Below are positions 1 through 8,782 of a DNA stretch of 64,000 bases, in pieces. This DNA is from Rhodococcus_F sp040656415 (GTDB lineage: Bacteria; Actinomycetota; Actinomycetes; Mycobacteriales; Mycobacteriaceae). The position numbers were made by a program, and so were the translations under genes. Location of the stretch: the NCBI RefSeq assembly GCF_040656415.1, contig NZ_JBFAMC010000002.1, positions 496,001-560,000 on the forward strand, in the 5' to 3' direction. Under the pieces are notes generated by a model. That model was not told the DNA's origin. It searched no databases and saw only the letters and a list, made by a program, of their open reading frames with translations. How positions within the stretch are numbered: the stretch's first letter is position 1; each line of letters starts with the position of its first letter.

Positions 1-23
1 TCATCAATGACGTTCAGCGACAG

Positions 24-467
24 TCAGAACACGGGGGTGATCGTGGCCACGATGCGGTCGATCGCGCCGTTCTCCAGATCGAAAGTCTCGTCGATCTCGA
101 CGGTCATCAGTCGCAGGTCTCCGATTCCCGCGTCCAGAAGGTAGACGGTGTGGACGGTGTCGCCGGTTTCGGTCATGGTCAGGTCACGCACGCCTTGGAT
201 CACCCGGTACTGGATGCCGTGGTTCAGGTCGTCCGTCAATTGCTGGCCGTTGAACCCCGTCTGGAATCCGGCCTCGACGCGCGTGGCATCGGGTGTGAAT
301 CGAACGTCGCTCGCGTCGTGGCTTACGAGGGCGTCGATATAAGCGCGGACCACCGCTTCGTTGGGGCTGTCGGCCGGATTCGGTGCGGCCGAAGCTGCAG
401 CAGGGAAAGCGACCGCTGCGGCTGTCACGGCAAGCAGGGACATGGTCGACATCTTGGCAATTCGCAT
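24..467 (-). CDS. Secreted small protein, SnoaL/DUF8021-like
   Basis: About 147 residues from the ATG at 465-467. A longer frame reaches 542, but this start places a typical Sec signal peptide first: basic MRIAK, a hydrophobic Ala/Val-rich stretch, then an AxA cleavage region (ASAAPN). The mature part begins with a helix (AVVRAYIDALVSHD) and continues with beta-rich segments including FQTGFNG, GIQYRVIQGVRD and YLLDAGIG, as in small NTF2/SnoaL-fold or DUF8021 proteins. No catalytic residues can be assigned. A clear cytoplasmic paralogue lies at 29330-29680 and shares the RAY.DAL, EAG..T.F.G, QYR.I...RD and YLLDAG.G pattern. The gene stands alone, divergent from fadA. Exported location is well supported; function is unknown. 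Confidence 0.75.
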   Translation of the reverse strand: MRIAKMSTMSLLAVTAAAVAFPAAASAAPNPADSPNEAVVRAYIDALVSHDASDVRFTPDATRVEAGFQTGFNGQQLTDDLNHGIQYRVIQGVRDLTMTETGDTVHTVYLLDAGIGDLRLMTVEIDETFDLENGAIDRIVATITPVF

Positions 468-770
468 GCCGCATCGTAGCTGAAACGTGTTCCCATCTCG
501 GCGCGACGGGGTCCGAGCTGTGTCCCGCAATACATATCGCACTGTGCCGGTTCGATCTGCTCAGGGCGTCGAACCTCAGGACGTCGAACACTGCGCCGCA
601 ACAATGTGGTGGCGGCAGGCTGGGTGATCAGCTCGGTCACGATCGACGATCGCTTCGGTCCTTCCCCTCGCTCTGCAACGCGTTCTAAGGTTGAGAGCTG
701 GGATATGCCCCGTGCAAAGTGCCCGTGTGCACGGTCGGCGTCGAAGCAGATAAGGAAGGAACACCCTACA
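468..770. promoter_or_regulatory. Divergent intergenic region before fadA
   Basis: This gap separates the secreted protein gene (leftward) from fadA (rightward). The only site that can be named is the fadA Shine-Dalgarno AAGGAAGGA at 752-760, ten bases before the GTG start. Open frames crossing the gap have no protein-like features. Confidence 0.4.
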
Positions 771-1985
771 GTGACCACAGAGGCATTCATTTATGAAGCC
801 ATCCGCACCCCGCGTGGCCGCGGAAAGAAGACCGGTTCGCTGCATTCGGTCAAGCCGATATCGCTGGTCACCGGCCTGATTGACGAGCTTCGTGCGCGGT
901 TCCCCGATCTTGACGAAGACCGCATCTCTGATGTGGTCCTCGGCGTCGTCACCCCAGTCGGCGACCAAGGAATGGATATCGCACGCATTGTCGTCAACGA
1001 CGCCGGCCTGCCCGACACCGTCGGCGGCGTCCAGCTGAACCGTTTTTGCGCGTCCGGCCTGGAGGCCATCAACACCGCCGCGCAGAAAGTGCGCTCCGGC
1101 TGGGACGAATTGGTCATCGCCGGTGGCGTCGAGTCGATGTCCCGGGTGCCGATGGGATCCGATGGTGGAGCGTGGGCACTCGACCCGGCCACCAACTACG
1201 ACAACTACTTCGTTCCGCAGGGTGTGGGCGCCGATCTGATCGCCACGATCGAAGGCTTCTCCCGCGAGGACGTCGACGCGTACGCCGTCCGTTCGCAGGA
1301 TCTGGCCGCGAAGGCATGGACGGGCGGGTACTTCGCCAAGTCCGTCGTGCCGGTCAAGGACATCAACGGCCTGACCATCTTGGACCAGGACGAGCACATG
1401 CGTCCCGGTACCACCCTCGAGAGCCTCGCGGGTCTCACCCCGTCCTTCGCCGGTGTCGGTGAGATGGGTGGCTTCGACGCAGTGTCACTACAGAAGTACC
1501 ACTGGGTCGAAAAGATCAACCACGTCCATCACGGTGGCAACAGTTCCGGCATCGTCGACGGCGCCGCACTCGTGCTCGTCGGTTCGGAACAGGCCGGCAA
1601 GGACATGAACCTGGCCCCGCGTGCCCGTGTCGTCGCTACCGCTACCTCTGGCGCGGACTCCACGATCATGCTGACCGGGCCGACGCCCGCGTCGAAGAAG
1701 GTTCTCGCGACCGCCGGCCTGACCCTCGACGATATGGACCTGGTCGAGATCAACGAGGCGTTCGCGTCTGTGGTGCTCAAGTTCCAGAAGGATCTCGACA
1801 TCCCCGACGAGAAGCTCAACGTCAACGGCGGAGCCATCGCGATGGGCCACCCGCTCGGTGCCACGGGCGCCATGATCACCGGCACGGTGCTTGACGAACT
1901 CGAGCGCCGGAATGGCCGGTACGCCCTCATCACCTTGTGCATCGGCGGCGGAATGGGTGTCGCCACCATCATCGAGCGCGTCTGA
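771..1985 (+). CDS. fadA: Acetyl-CoA acetyltransferase (thiolase) FadA
   Basis: A 404-residue thiolase that cleaves 3-ketoacyl-CoA to acetyl-CoA and a shortened acyl-CoA, the last step of beta-oxidation in the cytoplasm. The nucleophile is Cys93 in NRFCASG. The C-terminal catalytic motifs are GGAIAMGHPLG (His360) and LCIGGGMG (Cys390), so the Cys-His-Cys set is complete. The GTG start at 771 follows a strong Shine-Dalgarno; the frame is open upstream but lacks thiolase features there. It lies 44 bases before fadB in the same direction, the standard alpha2-beta2 trifunctional-complex arrangement, matching M. tuberculosis fadA/fadB (Rv0859/Rv0860). Length is normal for the family. Confidence 0.95.
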   Translation: MTTEAFIYEAIRTPRGRGKKTGSLHSVKPISLVTGLIDELRARFPDLDEDRISDVVLGVVTPVGDQGMDIARIVVNDAGLPDTVGGVQLNRFCASGLEAINTAAQKVRSGWDELVIAGGVESMSRVPMGSDGGAWALDPATNYDNYFVPQGVGADLIATIEGFSREDVDAYAVRSQDLAAKAWTGGYFAKSVVPVKDINGLTILDQDEHMRPGTTLESLAGLTPSFAGVGEMGGFDAVSLQKYHWVEKINHVHHGGNSSGIVDGAALVLVGSEQAGKDMNLAPRARVVATATSGADSTIMLTGPTPASKKVLATAGLTLDDMDLVEINEAFASVVLKFQKDLDIPDEKLNVNGGAIAMGHPLGATGAMITGTVLDELERRNGRYALITLCIGGGMGVATIIERV

Positions 1986-2029
1986 CGCAGCGTCCGTCCA
2001 CTACTAGGACTACCAGGAGACTTGAAGCA

Positions 2030-4171
2030 GTGAGCGAGCAGAACATCATCAACTGGGAGCAGGACGCCGACGGCATCGTCGTGCTCACCATCGACGATCC
2101 CAACCAGGGCGCGAACACAATGAACGACGCCTACATCTCCTCGATGAAGGCGACCATCGACCGCCTCGTCGAGGAGAAGGACTCCATCACAGGTGTCGTC
2201 GTCACCTCCGGCAAGAAGACGTTCTTCGCGGGTGGCGACCTCAAGAACATGATCAAGGCAGGCCCTGAGGACGCCGCCGAAGTCCAGAGTTTCGGCGTCG
2301 CGGTCAAGCAGGACCTGCGTCGCCTCGAGACTCTCGGCAAGCCGGTCGTCGCCGCCATCAACGGTGCCGCGCTCGGCGGTGGACTCGAGATCGCGCTTGC
2401 CACGCATCACCGCATTGCCGCGGACGTGAAGGGCGTCAAGATCGGGCTTCCCGAAGTCACCTTGGGCTTGCTGCCCGGCGGCGGCGGTGTGGTGCGCACC
2501 GTCCGGATGCTAGGTCTGCAGAATGCGCTGATGCAGGTGCTGCTGCAGGGTCAGCAACGTGGACCCGTGCAGGCCAAGGAGATCGGACTCATCGACGAGG
2601 TCGTGTCCTCGGTCGAAGAACTGGTACCTGCGGCGAAGGCGTGGATCAAGGCCAACCCCGAGGGCGGTGTCCAGCCGTGGGACGTCAAGGGCTACCGGAT
2701 CCCCGGCGGCACCCCGTCCAGCCCGGGCCTCGCAGCCAACCTCCCGGCGTTCCCCGCGAACCTGCGCAAGCAGCTCAAGGGCGCACCCATGCCGGCTCCG
2801 CGCGCCATCATGGCAGCCGCCGTCGAGAGCACACAGGTCGACATCGACAACGCGTTCGTGATCGAGGCGCGATACTTCACATCTCTGGTCACCGGTCAGG
2901 TCGCGAAGAACATGATCCAGGCGTTCTTCTTCGATCTGCAGGCGATCAACTCCGGCGCCTCCCGTCCGGAAGGTATCGAAAAGACGCCGATCACCAAGAT
3001 CGGCGTGCTCGGTGCCGGAATGATGGGTGCCGGAATCGCGTACGTGTCGGCCAAGGCCGGCTTCGAGGTCGTCCTCAAGGACGTCAGCATCGAGGCCGCG
3101 AACAAGGGCAAGGCCTACTCCGAGGGCATCGAGGCCAAGGCACTCTCCCGCGGCAAGACCACCGAAGAGAAGTCGAAGGCCCTGCTCGACAGGATCAAGC
3201 CGACCGCCGACGCTGACGACTTCGCCGGCGTCGACTTCGTCATCGAGGCGGTGTTCGAAAGCCAGGAACTCAAGCACAAGGTGTTCCAGGAGATCGAGGA
3301 CATCGTCGAGCCGGAGGCTTTGCTCGGCTCGAACACGTCGACCCTGCCGATCACCGGCCTCGCAACGGGTGTGAAGCGGCAGGAGGACTTCATCGGAATC
3401 CACTTCTTCTCACCAGTCGACAAGATGCCTCTCGTGGAGATCATTCGCGGAGAGAAGACATCCGACAAGGCGCTGGCCCGGGTGTTCGACTATGTCCAGG
3501 CCATCCGGAAGACTCCGATCGTCGTCACCGACTCGCGTGGATTCTTCACCTCGCGCGTGATCGGCACGTTCATCAACGAAGCGATCCGCATGTTGGCGGA
3601 GGGCATCGAGCCTGCCACTATCGAGCAGGCAGGAATGCAGGCCGGCTACCCGGCGGCACCGCTGCAACTGTCGGATGAGCTGAACCTCACGCTGATGCAG
3701 AAGATCCGCAAGGAGACTGCGCAGGCTGCCGAGGCCGAGGGCAAGACGCTGCCTGCCGATCCCGCGGGCGACGTCATCAACACTCTCGTCGAGAAGTTCG
3801 ACCGCACAGGAAAGCTCGGCGGTGCGGGGTTCTACGACTACGCCGACGGCAAGCGCACCGGCCTGTGGTCGGGGTTGCGGGAGACTTTCGGCTCCAAGGA
3901 ACTCGAGGTTCCGTTCGAGGATCTCGTCGAGCGCATGCTGTTCATCGAGGCAATCGAGACGCAGAAGTGCTTCGACGAGGGCGTACTTCTCACCACGGCT
4001 GATGCCAACATCGGCTCGATCATGGGCATCGGCTTCCCTGCCTGGACGGGCGGTGTGGCGCAGTACATCCAGGGCTACGAAGGCGGCCAGGCCGGCTTCG
4101 TCAAGCGCGCTGAAGAACTCGCCGCCAAGTACGGTGAGCGCTTCACTCCGCCGGCTTCACTCATCAAGTAG
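2030..4171 (+). CDS. fadB: Fatty acid oxidation multifunctional protein FadB
   Basis: A 713-residue fusion of enoyl-CoA hydratase (about residues 1-300) and NAD-dependent 3-hydroxyacyl-CoA dehydrogenase (about 320-713). The hydratase half has the oxyanion-hole segment NGAALGGGLE and the two expected glutamates, Glu120 and Glu142 (GLPEVTLGLLPG). The dehydrogenase half has the Rossmann motif GVLGAGMMGAG (about 326-335) and the catalytic His in GIHFFSPVDKMPLVE. The GTG start at 2030 follows CCAGGAGA. It acts with FadA, its upstream partner, converting enoyl-CoA to 3-ketoacyl-CoA. A long perfect hairpin follows the stop, so fadAB probably forms a two-gene transcript. No anomalies seen. Confidence 0.95.
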   Translation: MSEQNIINWEQDADGIVVLTIDDPNQGANTMNDAYISSMKATIDRLVEEKDSITGVVVTSGKKTFFAGGDLKNMIKAGPEDAAEVQSFGVAVKQDLRRLETLGKPVVAAINGAALGGGLEIALATHHRIAADVKGVKIGLPEVTLGLLPGGGGVVRTVRMLGLQNALMQVLLQGQQRGPVQAKEIGLIDEVVSSVEELVPAAKAWIKANPEGGVQPWDVKGYRIPGGTPSSPGLAANLPAFPANLRKQLKGAPMPAPRAIMAAAVESTQVDIDNAFVIEARYFTSLVTGQVAKNMIQAFFFDLQAINSGASRPEGIEKTPITKIGVLGAGMMGAGIAYVSAKAGFEVVLKDVSIEAANKGKAYSEGIEAKALSRGKTTEEKSKALLDRIKPTADADDFAGVDFVIEAVFESQELKHKVFQEIEDIVEPEALLGSNTSTLPITGLATGVKRQEDFIGIHFFSPVDKMPLVEIIRGEKTSDKALARVFDYVQAIRKTPIVVTDSRGFFTSRVIGTFINEAIRMLAEGIEPATIEQAGMQAGYPAAPLQLSDELNLTLMQKIRKETAQAAEAEGKTLPADPAGDVINTLVEKFDRTGKLGGAGFYDYADGKRTGLWSGLRETFGSKELEVPFEDLVERMLFIEAIETQKCFDEGVLLTTADANIGSIMGIGFPAWTGGVAQYIQGYEGGQAGFVKRAEELAAKYGERFTPPASLIK

Positions 4172-4186
4172 TAGGCGGTTCTGCGG

Positions 4187-4232
4187 CCGGTGCACGGTCG
4201 GCGAGTACCAGTACTCGTCGACCGTGCACCGG
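4187..4232 (+). terminator. Hairpin terminator after fadB
   Basis: Arms 4187-4208 and 4211-4232 pair over 22 positions with one G/T wobble and a 2-base loop (arm begins CCGGTGCACGGTCG). There is no T tract. It starts 16 bases after the fadB stop. Confidence 0.7.
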
Positions 4233-4292
4233 CTCAGCTCTGTATTGGGACCAGTTTCCCCGAATTATCGGGCCATCAGGTCAAGTCCCGAC

Positions 4293-4339
4293 CCTGGTGC
4301 GTTGCCGTGACCGGTCGGGGGTCCCGGCAACGCACCAGG
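4293..4339 (-). terminator. Hairpin terminator after tmsB
   Basis: A perfect 14-bp inverted repeat (CCTGGTGCGTTGCC at 4293-4306; its complement at 4326-4339) with a 19-base loop, directly beyond the stop of the leftward methyltransferase gene. It separates that gene from the converging fadB transcript. Confidence 0.65.
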
Positions 4340-4343
4340 TTGT

Positions 4344-5645
4344 CTAAGACCACCACGGGCGGAGGGGAACGTGTGATTGCCCCTTCGAGTCGAGCTTGAC
4401 GGCGAGAACCTGGTGGAGTTGAATCGCGTTGCGTTCGAAGCCGAGCCGTGAGCCGGCCATGTACAGGCCCCAGACGCGCGCAGTTCCCTCCCCGACTTCG
4501 GCGACGCAGGCGTCCCAGTTGTCGACCAGGTTCTGGCACCACCCGGCGAGCGTCAGTGCGTAGTGCTCGCGAAGATTCTCCTCGTGCCGGACTTCGAGGC
4601 CCACGTTCTGCATCTCGGAGATGATCCGTCCGGAGCCGGTGAGCTCCCCATCGGGGAAGACGTAGCGGTCGATGAATCCACCGGCACGTGCCTGGCTCTT
4701 GTTGTCGGGCCGGGTGATGCAGTGGTTCAGCAGTCGGCCACCGTCGCGGAGTTTGCTTTGCAGCAAGCTGAAGTAGGCCGGGTAGTTGCCGACGCCGATA
4801 TGCTCGGTCAGGCCGATGGACGAGATGGCGTCGAATCCCCTCTCAGGGACGTCGCGGTAGTCGGTGAACCGGACCTCCGCAAGTTCGGACAGGCCTTCTT
4901 CGGCGATGGCCTTCATCGCCCAGTCAGCTTGGGCACGAGACAGTGTGGCACCGATGACCCTGACGCCACGCCGGGCCGCGTACCGGACCATCGAGCCCCA
5001 GCCGCAACCGATGTCGAGCAACCGGTCGCCAGGCTGGAGGCCGAGCTTGTCGAACACGAGACGGTACTTGTTCTCCTGCGCCTCCTCGAGCGTCTGGTCC
5101 CTGTTCTCGTAACACGCGCACGTGTACGTCATGGACGGCCCGAGAACGTATTCGTAGAAAGCATTCGACACGTCGTAGTGGTGGTGAATCGCTTCGGCGT
5201 CACGAGACTTGGAGTGCCGCAGTCCCTCTGCAACCCGCCGCCACCGCGGCAGGTGCTCCTGCGGAGGGGGTGAGATGGGGCGCAGCAGATCCCACCCGAG
5301 CGACCTGGTGATGCTCGCGAGCGTCTTCGCGGACGGGCGGCGGAACTGAAGCTCGTCGCCCATGACCCTGAGGATTTCGTAGGGGTCACCGGGATGAACG
5401 CCGCTCGCCTCGAGGTCTCCGGATACGTACGCGCGGGCCATGCCGAGGTCCCCCGGAGCCGTGGCGAGATAGGTGGTGCCACGGGTGGACTTGAGATGCA
5501 GACCGTATGGGGCGTCTTCTGGACCGGCGGCACTGCCGTCGTATGCGGTGAAGCGGAGGGGAAGTTCGCCGTCGGAAAGCGTTTCCACTATTTCTGCGAT
5601 TGCGAGCTTGTGGTCTGGGGATCCTGGAGATTTCAGAGTCGTCAT
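4344..5645 (-). CDS. tmsB: SAM-dependent fatty acyl methyltransferase (cyclopropane synthase family)
   Basis: A 433-residue class I methyltransferase of the cyclopropane-fatty-acid synthase family. SAM motif I is LLDIGCGWGS (about 209-218); further family motifs are HHYDVSNAFYEYVLG, MTYTCACY and the TEHIGVGNYP segment. The ATG at 5645 overlaps the stop of the upstream flavoprotein gene (ATGA), so the two are translationally coupled. This pairing is the known 10-methyl-branched (tuberculostearic) fatty acid system: BfaB/TmsB adds a methyl to an oleoyl chain and the flavoprotein reduces the methylene intermediate. The neighbourhood (SRPBCC, ybaB, recR) matches M. tuberculosis Rv3715c-Rv3720. 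Pathway assignment is inference from gene pairing; a cyclopropane product remains possible. Confidence 0.85.
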   Translation of the reverse strand: MTTLKSPGSPDHKLAIAEIVETLSDGELPLRFTAYDGSAAGPEDAPYGLHLKSTRGTTYLATAPGDLGMARAYVSGDLEASGVHPGDPYEILRVMGDELQFRRPSAKTLASITRSLGWDLLRPISPPPQEHLPRWRRVAEGLRHSKSRDAEAIHHHYDVSNAFYEYVLGPSMTYTCACYENRDQTLEEAQENKYRLVFDKLGLQPGDRLLDIGCGWGSMVRYAARRGVRVIGATLSRAQADWAMKAIAEEGLSELAEVRFTDYRDVPERGFDAISSIGLTEHIGVGNYPAYFSLLQSKLRDGGRLLNHCITRPDNKSQARAGGFIDRYVFPDGELTGSGRIISEMQNVGLEVRHEENLREHYALTLAGWCQNLVDNWDACVAEVGEGTARVWGLYMAGSRLGFERNAIQLHQVLAVKLDSKGQSHVPLRPWWS

Positions 5646-7123
5646 CGACGTTGCACCGCCTTGGAGAATAGGTCCAGTAACCGTGAGTCCGGGTCGTAGC
5701 GCTTCTTGAGTTCCGTGTACCGATCGCCGCCGTAGTAAAGCCGTTCGAAGTCGTTCTGCGAGTAGTAGGAGTCGGAATAGAGGGACTTGTGCCCGTCGAA
5801 TTCGGTGACCTTCTGCTCGATCAGGCGATTGGCTGCCCCTTTCGCTTGGCCCGGCACGATCGGCACGGATGACCAGAATCCGATATTCACGTAAGTGCGC
5901 TTCGGTTCCAGCGGATACAGGGGCCAAGGACGCTGTGCGGATGCCCCCGCGGAAGCGGGTTCCCGCAACCTCAACGGGCAAAGCCATATCGGTTCGATGG
6001 GAATCTCTGCCAGGAACCAGCGAAGGAAATCCGCGGTGCGTCCGACCGGGACCTCGACGTCCTGGACGACGCGTTCGCGCGGCGGATTGCCTTTACGCTT
6101 CTCGATACGATCGCCGATGTCGTACTTGTGGTCCAGGGCGACGAGTTTCCAGTAGAAACTGCTGCGGAGAAGCCTCTTGGGCCACAACCGGCGAATGGTC
6201 GGGTTTTGGGCACCGAATGCACGCGAGCACCAGAACCAGTCGGTATCCCAGCGCCACAAGTAGTCTCGAATGGTGAGTCGATCCGTCTTGGGATGCTTCA
6301 CGGATGTGTGCTGGATCGACCGGTAGAAGATGTTCTCACCGGTGTAGTCGCTGAGAGGGCCGGTCTCGTCGGTCTGGTGGCCCAAGACCAGATAGCTCTC
6401 GGTTTCGGTGAAGACCACGCCGTCCAGGTAGTCGACGGGTATGCCGTCGTAGACGCGGTCGTTCACGATCCGGTCCATGACGGTCTGCAGTTCGTCGAGG
6501 GAATCGAAACGTAGATGGCGCAGCGCCACAAATTGTTTGACCGGCTCGAGTTGAATTCGCAGTCGCGTCGAGTAGCCAAGTGTTCCATAAGAATTCGGGA
6601 ATCCCCAGAACAGCTCGGAGTTCTCGCCTTCGGGAGTGGCGGTGACGATGTCGCCACTGCCCGTCAGCACGTCCATTTCGAGGACCGATTCGTGAGGGAG
6701 GCCGTTGCGAAAGGACGTCGACTCGATGCCCAGGCCGGTGACGGCACCGCCGAGTGTGATGGTCTTGAGTTGCGGAACCACCAGTGGCGCCAGCCCATAC
6801 GGCAGGGTGGCGTCGACAAGATCTTCGTAGGTGCACATCCCGGCAACGTCGGCGGTTCGCGCCTGCGGATCGACGGAGACGACTCCGGTCAGGCCGGACA
6901 CGTCGAGGCCGGGCGCGCGGGTCCGTGCGCGGGCCCGGAAGAGGTTGGACGTCTTCTTCGCCAGTCTCACGTCGGCGTTCGAGGGTATTGCGCGGTAGGA
7001 GGCGAGGAGACGTTCGACGCCTGCGCGGTGAGCGTCGAGTCCGGTGAGGGACTGAGCGCGACGCACACGGAAGGGGTGTCCACCGTCCCGCATTCGTTTC
7101 AGTAGTTCGACCGAGGCAGCCAC
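5642..7123 (-). CDS. tmsA: FAD-binding oxidoreductase, partner of the acyl methyltransferase
   Basis: A 493-residue protein starting at GTG 7123 with an N-terminal PCMH-type FAD-binding domain (about residues 40-220). Visible motifs are GVVSVDPQARTADVAGMCTYE, TLGGAVTGLGIESTSF and GSGDIVTATPEGENSELFWG. This is the arrangement of delta-24-sterol-reductase-like flavoproteins. The stop overlaps the methyltransferase ATG by 4 bases. In the tmsAB/bfaAB system this protein supplies the reduction that turns the 10-methylene acyl chain into 10-methyl. It is first in the operon and divergent from the SRPBCC gene at 7339, leaving about 215 bases for two promoters. Mycobacterial counterpart by context: Rv3719. 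Confidence 0.82.
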   Translation of the reverse strand: MAASVELLKRMRDGGHPFRVRRAQSLTGLDAHRAGVERLLASYRAIPSNADVRLAKKTSNLFRARARTRAPGLDVSGLTGVVSVDPQARTADVAGMCTYEDLVDATLPYGLAPLVVPQLKTITLGGAVTGLGIESTSFRNGLPHESVLEMDVLTGSGDIVTATPEGENSELFWGFPNSYGTLGYSTRLRIQLEPVKQFVALRHLRFDSLDELQTVMDRIVNDRVYDGIPVDYLDGVVFTETESYLVLGHQTDETGPLSDYTGENIFYRSIQHTSVKHPKTDRLTIRDYLWRWDTDWFWCSRAFGAQNPTIRRLWPKRLLRSSFYWKLVALDHKYDIGDRIEKRKGNPPRERVVQDVEVPVGRTADFLRWFLAEIPIEPIWLCPLRLREPASAGASAQRPWPLYPLEPKRTYVNIGFWSSVPIVPGQAKGAANRLIEQKVTEFDGHKSLYSDSYYSQNDFERLYYGGDRYTELKKRYDPDSRLLDLFSKAVQRR

Positions 7124-7338
7124 ACCCCTGACGCTATATGTCTGCGCGGATATACGTCACGTATATTCGTCCGGACAGTGAAAGATTGCCCCAAATGTCG
7201 CTTTGTTCGATGGTGTGATCCCTCGACCGGTGAGTGCGCTCACAGTGGACATATACGAAATGGCCCGCGGGAACACTTCCCAGGCAGGATGAAAGTCGAA
7301 CGTCTCGGACGAGTCGGCAAGCAAAGGGAGTTTTCACA

Positions 7339-7773
7339 GTGGGCCAGGTAAGCGCAAGCAGTTCGATAACCGTCGCAGCTACCCCGGAAGCGACGCTCGC
7401 GGCTTTGGCGGATTACGAATCCGTGCGCCCGAGAATTCTCAGCGAGCAGTACCTCGATTACCGCGTAGTCGAGGGTGGGCAAGGCAATGGAACGGTGGCG
7501 CAGTGGACGCTGAAGGCGACCGAGAAGCGCTCCCGTGACATCAAGGCCACGGTTTCGGTGTCGGGCAATACGATCACGGAGACGGATGCGAATTCCTCGC
7601 TCGTCACCACTTGGGTGGTTGCACCGAGCGGCAGCGGTTCGACGGTCACCACGACAACGAGATGGAACGGTGCAGGCGGTATCGGCGGATTCTTCGAGAG
7701 GACTTTCGCGCCGCGCGGGCTCGAGAAGATTCAGGCACAGGTGCTGGCGAACCTCGAGCGTGAACTCGCCTGA
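7339..7773 (+). CDS. SRPBCC-fold (polyketide cyclase/START-like) protein
   Basis: A 144-residue single-domain protein of the SRPBCC lipid/ligand-binding fold: an N-terminal strand (ASSSITVAATPEATLAALAD), a long antiparallel beta sheet and a C-terminal helix (GLEKIQAQVLANLERELA). The GTG start at 7339 follows AAAGGGAG. Length and position agree with the small SRPBCC gene Rv3718c next to the flavoprotein/methyltransferase pair in M. tuberculosis. No active-site residues can be assigned; a hydrophobic ligand is likely from the fold. It is divergent from tmsA and 49 bases before ybaB, so it may be cotranscribed with ybaB-recR. Confidence 0.75.
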   Translation: MGQVSASSSITVAATPEATLAALADYESVRPRILSEQYLDYRVVEGGQGNGTVAQWTLKATEKRSRDIKATVSVSGNTITETDANSSLVTTWVVAPSGSGSTVTTTTRWNGAGGIGGFFERTFAPRGLEKIQAQVLANLERELA

Positions 7774-7822
7774 GGGCTTCACCGTCTACGCTGGCAGGAA
7801 ACCCGCAGAAAGGACCACGTCA

Positions 7823-8164
7823 GTGCAACCAGGTGGACAACCCGACATGTCACAGCTTCTCGCGCAGGCACAGCAGATGCAGCAGCAGCTGATGGCCGCC
7901 CAACAGGAGATGGCCGTTGCAGAGGTCACCGGACAGGCCGGTGGCGGACTCGTGACCGCGACAGTCAAGGGGACAGGTGAACTGATCGGTCTGAAGATCG
8001 ATCCCAAGGTCGTCGATCCCGATGACGTCGAGACTCTGCAGGATCTTGTGATCGGCGCGATCGAGGATGCGTCGAACAAGGCGCAGGAAATCGCGGCGCA
8101 GAAGCTCGGTCCGCTCACGGGTGGACTCGGTGGTTCAGGCCTGCCCGGTCTCCCCGGGTTCTAG
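7823..8164 (+). CDS. ybaB: YbaB/EbfC family nucleoid-associated protein
   Basis: A 113-residue protein with the family layout: an N-terminal Gln/Met-rich helix (QQMQQQLMAAQQEMA), a central sheet (GLVTATVKGTGELIGLKIDP) and a C-terminal helix (VETLQDLVIGAIEDASNKAQ), followed by a Gly/Leu/Pro-rich tail. These dimeric proteins bind DNA and are almost always next to recR, as here (9 bases apart). GTG start at 7823 with AGAAAGGA upstream. The tail GGLGGSGLPGLPGF is typical of actinobacterial members. Confidence 0.93.
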   Translation: MQPGGQPDMSQLLAQAQQMQQQLMAAQQEMAVAEVTGQAGGGLVTATVKGTGELIGLKIDPKVVDPDDVETLQDLVIGAIEDASNKAQEIAAQKLGPLTGGLGGSGLPGLPGF

Positions 8165-8173
8165 AGGACAGCC

Positions 8174-8782
8174 GTGTACGAAGGTCCGGTTCAGGATCTG
8201 ATCGACGAACTCGGCAAGCTGCCCGGTGTCGGGCCGAAGAGCGCGCAGCGCATTGCGTTCCATCTACTCGGTGTGGAGGCGCCGGAGATCGACCGACTCA
8301 CGGGCGCCCTGCAGCGGGTGCGTGACGGCGTCCAGTTCTGTGGTGTGTGTGGCACGGTCTCGGACGGAGAGAAGTGCCGCATCTGCGCCGATCCGCGACG
8401 TGACCGCACGGTGGTCTGCGTGGTCGAGGAGCCGAAAGACGTGCAGGCGGTGGAGCGGACGCGTGAGTTCAAGGGCCTCTATCACGTTCTCGGCGGTGCC
8501 CTCGACCCGTTGTCGGGTGTCGGACCCGATCAAATCCGCGTTCGAGAGTTGCTCGCGCGCATCGGCAATCAAGAGGACGGCGTCGATGTCTCCGAGGTGA
8601 TCATCGCGACCGATCCGAACACCGAGGGAGAGGCCACGGCGACGTACCTCGTGCGGATGCTTCGGGACTTTCCGGGGTTGACGGTCAGCAGGCTCGCCTC
8701 AGGCTTGCCGATGGGCGGCGATCTCGAATTCGCCGACGAACTCACGCTGGGTCGTGCGTTGTCGGGAAGACGAACGCTCTGA
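8174..8782 (+). CDS. recR: Recombination mediator RecR
   Basis: A 202-residue RecR. N-terminal helix-hairpin-helix LPGVGPKSAQRIAFHLL, a C4 zinc finger with Cys56, Cys59, Cys68 and Cys71 (CGVCGTVSDGEKCRIC), and a Toprim domain beginning VVCVVEEPKDVQAVE. The C-terminal motif TYLVRMLRDFPGLTVSRLASG is intact. It forms a DNA clamp that, with RecF/RecO, loads RecA at gaps. GTG start with AGAGGA upstream. Its TGA shares one base with the ATG of the following tetR gene, suggesting that gene is co-translated. Length is normal. Confidence 0.96.
   Translation: MYEGPVQDLIDELGKLPGVGPKSAQRIAFHLLGVEAPEIDRLTGALQRVRDGVQFCGVCGTVSDGEKCRICADPRRDRTVVCVVEEPKDVQAVERTREFKGLYHVLGGALDPLSGVGPDQIRVRELLARIGNQEDGVDVSEVIIATDPNTEGEATATYLVRMLRDFPGLTVSRLASGLPMGGDLEFADELTLGRALSGRRTL

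Noticed and set aside
576..1397. 273-codon minus-strand frame opposite fadA
   Set aside because: Antisense shadow of the thiolase; no family motif or ribosome site, while the plus strand has complete catalytic motifs.
2510..3403. 297-codon minus-strand frame opposite fadB
   Set aside because: Mirror of GC-rich coding sequence; composition is Leu/Arg/Asp-rich without domain features.
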